Below are positions 23,601 through 35,600 of a DNA stretch of 64,000 nt, piece by piece. Both the position numbers and the translations under genes were made by a program. The notes below the pieces were generated by a model. That model saw nothing but the letters and a program-made list of their open reading frames with translations, made no database searches and had not been told where the DNA came from. Each line of letters opens with the position of its first letter. The first letter of the stretch is position 1. Source of the DNA: Echinarachnius parma (Eukaryota > Echinodermata > Echinoidea > Clypeasteroida > Echinarachniidae); NCBI GenBank assembly GCA_037951105.1, contig JBAMJV010010538.1, positions 1 to 64,000 of the forward strand, in the 5' to 3' direction.

Positions 23601-26600
23601 TGCATTTTTAAAATAAGGGAGAAATGGGCCACTTAAAAGATCTGTGTCTATTCATGGGCTGTATTAAGATCACATTTATTAAATGAAAAATTAATATCTA
23701 AACATGATTTCTGAAGCTCAAATTTCCCAGAAGGTAGATTAAGATATATACTTATTTAGGAAATACCAAAATCCTAAATTTCATATTTTGAACAAAATTT
23801 GACTATTTTAGCTAATAAAAGATAAACTACCACAGCGACATAACGGTCGTTTTGTGGTGTAAGGTCACAAATTATGATTATTTCTATTGCCCAAAACATC
23901 CAAAAGAACAGAGCTACTTTTGATGTGGTAACCGATAACAAACAAAATATGACTCGTGTTGTTTGACCTTTTGTTGTTCCTAAGTCATTGTTAAATTATC
24001 CTATGAAAACATGATGTTTACTTTATTCTCTTTATTTTTTAAAACATTTATCAGAAAATTCCGTGAACAATGAACTCTGTGTCATGAAGCTCTCCGAGTC
24101 CAACTTGAATGAGCTGAGAGAAGCTATTGAAGATCTCTACTACTTTGAGTTTGTAGTAGGTAAGTAATCAATCTTTTTTTTTTGGTCTATACCCAGAGAT
24201 GCCAAGTAGTAGGTTTTTGCCGTATTTAGTACGTTTTGTTGATGTTAATACGGCAGTACATTTTCTAAACAATAAATACGTTTTTGGAAAGAAAAAAAAG
24301 GGGGACAAAAATTGTTTTGGTGTGTGTTTTTTTTTCTAGAAACGGTCGAAAAATGGCAAAAAAGTATGCAACAATGCATGATACCTAAGACACTGAGGGT
24401 TTCTCTATCATTCAGGCAAATATTTGAAGCAAACAGACTGTATGGGATCGGGGGGGGGGGGGTGTTTCACAAAGATCATAAGTTGATTCTAGGTTCTAAA
24501 GCCTGGCGCAGACAGAGCCGACTCGACTGGTTGTCATTCCGATCGGCTCAGTTTTCAGTGCCTCGCGACACACATTTTGCCAGTCGAGAGACAGTCGGAT
24601 GCCAGTTGGGGCCGATTCAACACGATAAATCTGCGCCGACCGACCGGGCCCAACTCTAGCCTGATTGAAACCAGTCAGATCGGGTCGAGTCGGCTCTGCG
24701 CCGGGCTTAACTTGTTGGACTTAAAAGTATGGTAGGCCATTTGTTGCCCTGGAATACAACATATTCAAAAGCAAACCATGCAAGTATTTGAGACTTCCAA
24801 CACAAATGTATATCGATATCTCCAAGGCTCCTTGATACATGTAATAACAAATATTACTGATTTAATTGAAATTTTGGCCTTTTTAAAATGGGACTGTTTC
24901 AACAATTTTATAATGAAACTAAGCTAGTGTCTTTCCATAATAGGTCCAACTTAGAGAATCTTTGTAAAAACATCCCCCAGGACTGCAAAACCATTACCTT
25001 TCCGTCCGAATGTACTTGTCTTGCAACAGCAATGCATTTAAATGATTACTGTGCAAACTGGCAGAATATACGCATGAAGGTGGCGGAGTTCACCAGCATC
25101 AGTTGGACCATGCTATGCAACTGTGGCTTGAGTTCACACACAACTGACTAGGCTGGAAGATCATCCACACTGATATATTCAGATTCCCACCTTACAAAAG
25201 CTGTAGCAGACAAGAAATAGTAGTCTTAATGGAGCAGGGGGTCTCTTTAGATGGGTTCGTTTTAAAAGTAAAACTGCTTTAAGGGAATCAAAAACAGTGG
25301 TCCTTGTATATGTGATTACTGTAGCAGGTTTGACTGTATTTTGTTTGTATTTTGTTTTCTTTTTCTGTTTTCTTCTAGATGAAATTCCCATCAGGGGATT
25401 CGTTGGCCATTTCCAGGAGAGTGGTTTCATACCACACACTCACAAGATCTACCTGTGGGTGCATCACCACTTCCACGTAGAGTACAACGGAGACCAGGTA
25501 ACATTCTTTCATTTAAAGGGACTTAGTAACATTGTCCAAATCCTCAAAATCAAATTTGAATTCTAGCGGTTCCCTCATACCTTGTTGTATTCGTATTAAC
25601 AATAAAATCATGGGACAGGTTTCGGTTTTTCAAATTTCCCTTTCGTTACAAAGATATGTACGATTGAAGTGTTCAGATAATAAAATATCTGTTTGATTTT
25701 TTAAACCGTGTACAAAGTGAGTGCAGTGAGTTAGTGAATTTCACTTTACATTTTTGCTCATTACTCGGCCATGCAATGTCCATTTGGCTTGAAGTTTTCA
25801 CACAATACCCTGTGGACATATCAAATAACAACAAATTACATTGCATCAACCATTCATCACTTTTTGCACATATCGACAAAGTTACTAGATTCCTTTAAGT
25901 GTAAAGTTGTCTTTCTAGCCATGACAAAGATTTTGCTAGGATCGAAAGCTAGGCTCCTATTTACTCCCATGTTATTACACTGGCTTTTTTTTTTTAGTAG
26001 ATAAGCATTTTTTAGCAGTATGTTTTTTTTTTTAGTGAAAGTGTATTTAAACAGGGATTCAAATCAATGTGCTAAACATAGTTTCAAGGCCTTGTTAACC
26101 AATCACTGCAGGCTTGTTCTAGTAATTGTAAAAAAAAAAAAAGGATATACAATGAATGGTTTTCAGGATATAGATGTGTAGCGTTCCGTTTTTCCTTTGT
26201 ATAGTATATTATAATTGCATTTTCTCTTTAGCTGTAACATTACTATAAAGAAAAATTGTATCATATTTGTTTTGTTTGTTATTGAATGATTTTCATTCTA
26301 AATTCTAATCTTGTTTTCAGATTATCTATGTCAATGTGACCACACGAGACAAGCAGCCAGTCAGCTTGGACGATGTGCAGCCGCCCCTGCAGGTCCAGTT
26401 CACCTACAGCGTGACGTGGCACGAGACTCAAATGAAATACAGTGACCGTGGTCTGAGGCTGGTCAAGAACAACAACTTCTTCCCTCGCACCCTGGAGGTA
26501 TGTTAATAGACACCTTAATTTATGAGACACAGTAAGACCAAGGCCCAAGTGCCCAATTAGGGACCAGTAGGTTAGATCCCTAGGTTAATGAGAAAAAGTG

Positions 26601-29600
26601 ATAAAGACATGGTATGGATATTTATTGATGGTCCTATGTCAATTGGAGTCCACGTAGTCCTGTTGGAAGATTACTTACAGTGTGACGTGGCATGAGACTC
26701 AAATGAAGTACAGTGACCGTGGTCTGAGGCTGGTCAAGAACAACAACTTGTTCCCTCGCACCCTGGAGGTATGTAAACTAGATTAATTAAATCAACAAGC
26801 CACAATAAGACATGGTAGAGAAAGTGAGTGGAGTCTCTAAATTCCGGTTGAAAGTTCACTTTCAGCGTGACACTTTCAGCATTAGACACAGATGAAATAC
26901 AGTGACTCAGGGTTCAGGGTCAGGCTGGTAAATAAAAACTTCTTTCCTCGAACCCTGGAGGTATGTTAGACTCCTAAATTAGTGAGACACAGCATTAAAG
27001 GAATAGTTTAGTTTTGGTATAGAGGGCGCTACACAAAATAATTTTTTTGCGAGATAATGAAAAACTGAGGGGTCAAATTTGAAAGAGTATACAATTTTAA
27101 TGACAGAATAAACTTTATTTGATCAAAATCGGTTCAGAAACGGCTGAAATATCCATAAACATAACCATTTGTAATAATTGTGGGGCCCCACATTAATTCA
27201 ATAATTTTGAACCAGCCATTGAAAATGTTAAAAATGCCTTCTCTTTTAAAAAATTAACAAAAGAGGTTTTTATAATACTTGTTAATTACCTCTCTATCTA
27301 ATCACTATTTCAACAAAACTTCTCGTGCACAATATTTTATTTAAAATGGACAAAACTATTTAGTTTTTAGAGAGTGCCCTCTTGAGTTTTAAGGCTCTTT
27401 TAGAATGATAACAGGCTTTTGACTTAGTTGTTTGTAATGTTTTATTAATTTCAAGCATGGTGGAGTTAAAGATGTAATGTAATGGTGCAGGTTTTGGTCT
27501 CTAAAATTAAGTTTGACCAAAACTGTACTCTCTTTACCAAAACTCAACTATCCCTTTAAAGATATGTTATAGATATTTATCAATGGTCCAGTATTGAAAT
27601 AGGTCCGAAGTCCTATCTTTATTGTATTTACGGCCTGACATGATGTGGGACATACATGTAGCTGAAGTACAGTGAAATGTGCCAAGTGCAATATCAATTA
27701 AGCGGCGTTTAATAATAAAAGTTAATGTAATTTCTTGTTTTTGTCTGTGTTATTTATCATCACATTTCATTTCCACAAATAATTTTCATTCAAAATGTTG
27801 ATACCTTGTGAAGAAGTTATGTCTGTAGGAGTTCATTTGCAATTATCTTTGTGTGCAGGAATGATTTTGGTGTTTATCTGTTGACCAGGTTAATAAAAAG
27901 CGCTATGATACTTACATGAATAGCGTTATATGAATAACTGACATTATTATTATTATTAAATTATTATTAAATCATTATTAAATCCTGGTATAAAAGTCTC
28001 TTTTATTGGAAACTACAAATGTGCAAACAACTTGCATTGAACAATAGTAAATATTATTTCATTTAAACGGTATGCCGGATGTAAAGACTTGTTGTAAGCA
28101 ATCAATTGATTAATATGTTTTCCTGGTTATGTTTTTCTTCCAGGTCCACTGGCTGTCCATCATTAACTCCATGGTTCTGGTGTTCCTACTGCTGGGGTTT
28201 GTTATCATTATTCTGGTGAGAATTAGTGCTCTACATAATACATTTTTATGCCTCCGCAACGAAGTAGCCGGAGGCATTATGTTTTCGGGTTGTCCGTCCG
28301 TCCGTACGTCCGTACGTCCGTACGTATGTCCCGTTCTCGTGATCGCGTTATCTCAAGAACGGATTGACAGATTCTGACCAAACTTGGTACATGTATGTAT
28401 CTTGGGGGGCCAATGATCTGATTAGATTTTGGGGTCATGAGGTCAAAGGTCAAAGGTCACAGAGCTCATTATATATGCAAAAATAGCTTGTGATCGCGTT
28501 ATCTCAAGAACGGATTGACAGATTCTGACCAAACTTGGTACATGTATGTTTCTTAGGGGGCCAATGATCTGATTAGATTTTGGGGTCATAAGGTCAAAGG
28601 TCAAAGGTCACAGAGCTCATATATGCAAAAATAGCTCGTGATCGCGTTATCTCAAGAAGGGATTGACAGATTCTGACCAAACTTGGTACATGTATGTTCC
28701 TTGGAGAGCCAATGAACTGATTAGATTTTGGGGGTCATGAGGTCAAAGGTCAAAGGTCACAAGGCTCATTATATGTAAAAGTAGCTTGAGATTGGAAATC
28801 TCAAGAATTGAATATCAGATTTCAATCCAACTTGATACATGTACCTGAATGTATAATAGGGAACAATTGTAGTCATTAGATTTTGGGGTCATGAGGGCAA
28901 AGGTCAAGGTCACTTATAGCTCATAATTGTGATACGTCAAGATCTAAAAGACAGAGTACCATCAAAATTGAGTTGACAGAATTAATTCTGTGTACATGTT
29001 GATTTGGGCTTGACATAAATTAATTGCGTTATGGCGGAGGCATCATTTTCGACTGCGCGCAGTCGAAGATCCATCTAGTTGTTTTAGTTTCCAAAATAAT
29101 TTATTCCACAACCAGAAAACAGGTCGGTTATTGTTTAACATGTGATAATGTTATAAATGCTTTATGTATTCTTGTTAACATTTACCTCTAGGTTGGTTCA
29201 ATTTGAACTGTTAGAAGCAATTTATTCATAATTATAGTGAAATATAACAAGGGAATCATTTAAGATTGTTACAACCTGTGTGTCGCTTGGGGAACATACA
29301 GACATTGTACTGAAGCAACATATCTGAAACAGAAGAAAATATTGGGTGAATCTTATTTCAAAGTGATTGTGTGTCAGAATATAATTCTTCTTGTTAAGAA
29401 TGGACCATGCATTTTACAGATGTTTTGGATATATACCTTTGAAGTAATGCTAACAGTAACTTCATATATTTATATTTTGTTTTTCTCATTTCAGATGCGA
29501 GTATTGAAGAACGACTTTGCCCGCTACAACCTTGACGATGTTTTGGATATATACCTTTAATGCTAACAATAACGTAATATCTATATTTTGTTTTTTCTCA

Positions 29601-32600
29601 TTTCAGATGCGAGTATTGAAGAACGACTTTGCCCGCTACAACCTTGACGATGATGAGGCAGACGAACTGGACCAAGAGGAAAACGGCTGGAAGATCATCC
29701 ACACCGACGTATTCAGATTCCCACCATACAAAAGCCTTCTATGCGCCATCCTTGGTGAGTTATAACCATGCACGTATCTGTGTGAGCCTTTGAATTTACT
29801 TTATTTAATAATAATAATAATAAAGTGGTCTTGTAATGCGCCAATTCCACCTTTTTCAAGGTGCTCAGGGCGCAGTAAACTCATCTTTACACACACAAAA
29901 AGAAGAAGAAAAAAGGGACAACAAAAACAAAGAACATAATTATGGAACATAAACATATAAACACATGCTGGGAATCTACTGGATATTAATGAAATGCAAC
30001 TTGAAAGAGGTGTGATTTCAAACTTGTCTTAAAAGACTCTAAAGACGTAATATTTCTAATGTGCTGGGGTAACTCATTCCAGAGTGAAGGACCCGCATGT
30101 GCAAAAGCCCTGTCCCCCCATGATTTTTTGCTTGGTGGAATAGAAAGTAAGCCAGATTGAGAGGATCGGAGGGGTCGTATAGGATTGTAAGGTTGTATCA
30201 AAAAAGTATTGTAGCTAGGGGCAGAACCATGTATACAGTGAAATGTTAACAACAAAATCTTAAATTTAACACGTTGATCGAGAGGAAATGAGTGCATGGA
30301 CAATTTTCTGGGTAGAGGAACATGTCAAATATTTACGAATGAATCCTAAATTACGTAGCTGGTAACGGACAGATTTACATACACTAGATATTTGAACTGA
30401 CATTGTCATATTACAGTCAAACATTACTCCAAGATTTCTGCAAGAACTAGACAAAGGAATTTCAGTATTACCCATATTCATTGATGTTACATTAACCTTA
30501 TGTAATTGTGCCTTGGAACCAAAAAGTATAAACTCAGATTTTGCATTGTTCAATTTCAAAGAATGTAAACTCATCCAATTTTGTACATCCAAAATACAAG
30601 CTTCAAGCTTTTGGATTGCATTTACGGCATCGATTTGGGTTGGTTCAAAGGAAATATACAATTGAATATCGTCTGCATAACAATGATATTTTACACAATG
30701 ATTACCTAGTATGTGTTTCAATCCTATCAAATACAATGAGAATAGAGTTGGGCCGCCAACAGAACCCTGCAGAACTCCGCGTGTAACACAGGAGGAATCA
30801 GATTTAAGATCATCAATACAAACAATCTGAGGATGATCAGACAAATATGACTTGAACCATTTATGAGCTTGACCTTTTATACCAAGAGATGTGAGAGTGT
30901 TCAGCAAAATATTGTGGTTTACAGTATCAAATGCTGAAGATAAATCAAGAAGTACTAGAGCAGTAATTTTACCATTGTCCATTTCTTGCAAAATGTAGTT
31001 AGAGATATTGAGAAGAAGAGTTTCGACACTGTGGTGTGGACGATATGCAGATTGTTGCTGGTCAAAGAGATTGTTTTCGAGGAGGTATTGAGAGAGTCTT
31101 GAAAACACAACACGTTCTAGTAGCTTAAACAAATACGAAAGGTGTGATACAGGTCTGTAATTTTGTAGAGATTCTGGATCGAGTGAGGGTTTCTTGAGGA
31201 GAGGATGGATGTGTGCTAGTTTCAACGCTTGAGGGACTGAAGCTTGTTCAATGCTAAGGTTGATGATTCTGGCGATGATTGGTGCGAAAGTCGTAGAACA
31301 TTCTTTAAGTAGGCTTGTAGGGATGGGATCTAGTTCGCAAGACTTGGGTGGAAGTTTACATATCAGTGATTCAATTTCTTCTGATGACGTTGGTCGGAAG
31401 GAGTTTAGAGATGCTGTTTTCAGTGACACCTGATAGCCAGACTCATCAGGGGAAAGGCTACTGCATATAGTGGAAACCTTATTCCTGAAAAAGTGACTAA
31501 AAAGTTGTGCCATTGACCGACCGTTAGTGTGAGATGGGAAGGGAGAGGGCTTATTCATGATTTTAAGTAATTGGACTGGGCTGTTAACCTAAATGTGAAT
31601 GGCTTGAAGATCATCCACGCCAACGTATTCAGATTCCTACCTTACAAAAGCCTTCTATGCTCCATCCTTGGTAAGAACAAGCTTCAATATCTGGGAAATA
31701 TCTGACACTTATATTTTATTTATTTTACACCCAGTATGAGCACACGTGGTTCTTGATTGCTTTGTCAACACCCATTCGGTCGAATTCACTTTTGCTGTAG
31801 TGAATAAAGTTTTACAGATCTGCAAAAAACATTTGCGGTTTGAAGGCTTAAAAGATTATTCTACAATCTATGTGATACCAGAGGTGAAGATCTGGAGATA
31901 TGTTTCTGTTAAAGGGCAAAGAAACTATGGCTTTCGGTTATTATTATCGTTTAGAGGGTGAACAGACATTTGATTCGATACATAACTTGGCAATTTTGGC
32001 CTCCTGGATCCCATGAAATCCTTACGTGAACATACCCACATTTTACTAATTCTTATGGCGGCAAAAGATGATGGGTCCGGCCATGTTCTTGTAATTACCC
32101 GACATGCTTTGCAAACTCTGACGTATGTGCTTAGGGCCGAACAAAAAGCTTTTCACTGATTTCAAAGCATCTACAAGTATTCAGCCAATGGTTTGAATTG
32201 GTGCTATTGACATATAGTCCGCACAAACCTAATAATGGCGGCCTCCAGTGTTCGCATGAATAGTGGTATACCCGATAGAGTTTTCACATATTTCTTCCAA
32301 AGCAGAAATCTGAGTCGGAGTAATGTTCCATATAATAAACAGGCATATTACGATGTATAAAGTAGGATAAACTCTATTCTTGAGTTGCATTGCCCTTTAA
32401 CTGTGCGCAGTTGAATATACTGATTTGCCTCGCATTCTGTTCCCAGCAAGCCATAAGTTTGGTGAGGTTTACCTGACATACCACTTGTCTAAGTGCAAGA
32501 TGGATGATAAAAAAAAAAGTATTAGATGACATCATTTTGAAAAGAGCTTGTCTCTGTTTAATCAGGCAAGGAACAGCATTAAATTTGAATATATTAGCTA

Positions 32601-35600
32601 ACTGCTTTATTGATCTAGTTTGCATGTTATGATAAAGGAAGTTTGAAGGGGTAGGAGTCCATCGCAAAAACAAAAAAAAAAACCTTCTTCCTTCACAGTT
32701 TTCGATGCACAGAGCTGGTATTACTTGCCTTCAGCTAAATTTTGGTTTTGCCTTGATGTTTGCAGGTGTTGGCATGCAATTTCTGACCCTGGCCACTGCT
32801 CTGATTCTGATGGCTCTGTGCGGCATGTTCAACGTACATCGACACGGCTCAATGAACACGGCCTTTACACTCCTCTGTTCTCTTAGCTCTCTGATTGTAC
32901 ACTCAACAAGTACTTACATTAAATGCTCTTTTTTTTTCAATTTTGTTGCTGTATAAATATCCATAATTATTATCATCATCATTATTATTATTATTATCAT
33001 TTGCAGGTGTGGGAATGCAGTTTCTGACCCTGGCCACTGCTCTGATTCTGATGGCTCTGTGCGGCATGTTCAACGTACATCGACACAGCTCAATGAACAT
33101 GGCCTTTACACTCCTCTGTTCTCTTAGCACTCTGATTGTACACTCAACAAGCACTTAAATGCTAATTTTTTTTTCAATTTTTTGCTGTATAAATATCCAT
33201 AATTATTATCATCATCATTATTATTATTATCATTTGCAGGTGTGGGAATGCAGTTTCTGACCCTGGCCACTGCTCTGATTCTGATGGCTCTGTGCGGCAT
33301 GTTCAACGTGCATCGACACGGCTCAATGAACACGGCCTTTATACTCCTCTATGCTCTTACTTCAGGTATGTAGTTTGTACTAAAGCAGGGGGGTGTTTCA
33401 CAAAGATCCTAAGTTGAACTTAACTCTAAGTTGGACCTAAATATTATGGAAAGCCATTAGTTTCTTTGAAACATTTTTGTACAAGTTTTGTTAAAAGGCA
33501 TAAAATGTTGATTCAAATCATAGAGATTTTCTATTTTCAAAGAGAATGTCATGTTCTTGATGTAACATTTATGAAAGTCTAAAATACTTGCATTTTAGCT
33601 TTTGAATATATTTTATTCCAAGACTACAAATGGCTTACCATAACTTTTTAAGTCCAACTTAAGAGTTAAGTTCAACTTAGGATCTTTGTGAAACACCCCC
33701 CAGGATTTTGAAGAAAGAAAAAAATATGCCATTCAATACAATAATACACGCAGCAGCCTTTCTGAAATTGTTAGCGTACGACACTCGGTGAACGCTCACT
33801 CAGTGAACAATAAAACTTGTGTCAGATTTTTGTTTTGCACGGATGAATAATCAACTCGTGATCAACTCTAGGATGGACATACAGAATATCACCCCTGACT
33901 AGTATATGGCATTAATATTTCTATATTTCCACATTATTCATATATGATATTATGCATGTTGTTATTTCAATTTGCAGGTGTATCTATGTGTCCAGCAATA
34001 TGTACAGGCAGATTAGAATGTCTCTGTAGGGACCACCAAAAGTGACCCCGTGCAAAGGAAAATAATGTTTTGGAACCTGCCTGTAGAGGTCACCTGTCTA
34101 TAGTAGCCACTTTTCATATTAAATCCTTTTGGTGGGTGGTCACTGTGCATAGGTTCACCTGAGTGTATATGTTATTCTATATATTTTCTATATTTGTACA
34201 TTGCAGGTGTATCTGGGTACGTGTCCAGCAATATGTACAGGCAGATTAGTAGAGAACCTGCCTATAGAGGTCACCTGTCTACAGTAGCCACTTTTCTTAT
34301 CCTTTTGGTGGTCACTGTATATATGTTATCCTATATATTTTCTATGTTTGTACATTGCAGGTGTATCTGGGTACGTGTCCAGCAATATGTACAGGCAGAT
34401 TAGTAGAAAACCTGCCTATAGAGGTCACCTGTCTACAGTAGCCACTTTTCTTATCCTTTTGGTGGTCACTGTATATATGTTATCCTATATATTTTCTATA
34501 TTTGTACCTTGCAGGTGTATCTGGGTACGTGTCCAGCAATATGTACAGGCAGATTGGTGGGGAAAACTGGGTCTGGAACCTGGTACTGACAACAAGCATG
34601 TTCTCGGGTAAGTTTCTAAAAGCAATGGAGAAGCAATAATGGATTCTTTTCAGGTTTTTACTGTAAACGTGGAAATGTTCGCGGTGCATTAATTTTCGCG
34701 GATTTCGCGCTGAAGTCAAGAGTCCGTGAATATAAATGCTTTTTGCAATTTGTGTGAACACTTGCTCGGTCGCCAAATTAAAAAGTCGCGAATGTGTTTT
34801 TGTGTCGCTCAGCGCGAAATATTAATCGCGCAAAAATAACAACATCTACAGTATCCCCTTGCTCTTTAACCCTAGCCAAAATGAAATCGCATTTATTTTT
34901 CATTTTGTATCAAAATAAAGATCAATATTTATACTGGAACTGTGTCGACTCTCTATTGCTATCTCTGTTACGTTTCTTTTCTACTTTTCTCTATGCCTTA
35001 GAATAATATATGAAGAGCTTATTTCCAAAAGGGGCTATATCCACTTTTTCAATTTCGGAGAAAATCAGGTTTCTTTGTCCAACTTTGTACACGTGCCTAT
35101 GGGAATATAAAAATTGAACGTTCCATATTTTGATTTTGATCTCGTAATTCGTCCTTAAATTCAGATTTCTAGTTAGCTACGTAGCTTATTAATGCGCTGA
35201 TATTGTTAACTCATTTTTTATGGAAAGTGGATATAGCCCCTTTTGGAATTAAGCTCTTCATACAGAGATTGTGCTGTTTAAATGCTTGTTGTTTGTGCAG
35301 GGATAGTCATTTGCAGTATTGTATATGGTGTGAGATTTTCTACAGTCCCGTCTTCTAGGAGTACAGTAAACTCAGTTGCATGGTACTGGAACAAAACCAG
35401 GGCGCTTCCACTCACAACGGTGCTTTTACTGCTCATGATATTAGCATTTATTGCTTTCTTTGTTGAATGTATTATCAACTTGTTTATTAATTAATTAAAT
35501 AACTGTGCATTATTGTTTATGCATTGATTTCCATCTTTCTCATTCTAGATTAGGGTTTAGTCAGTCGCATGGTACTGTAACTCAAGCATGGCACTACCAT

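Noticed and set aside
29986..31558. 430-codon minus-strand open frame as a host gene
   Set aside because: It has YADD reverse-transcriptase and LINE C-terminal motifs, a deletion with frame change, and a microsatellite tail: a dead retrotransposon.
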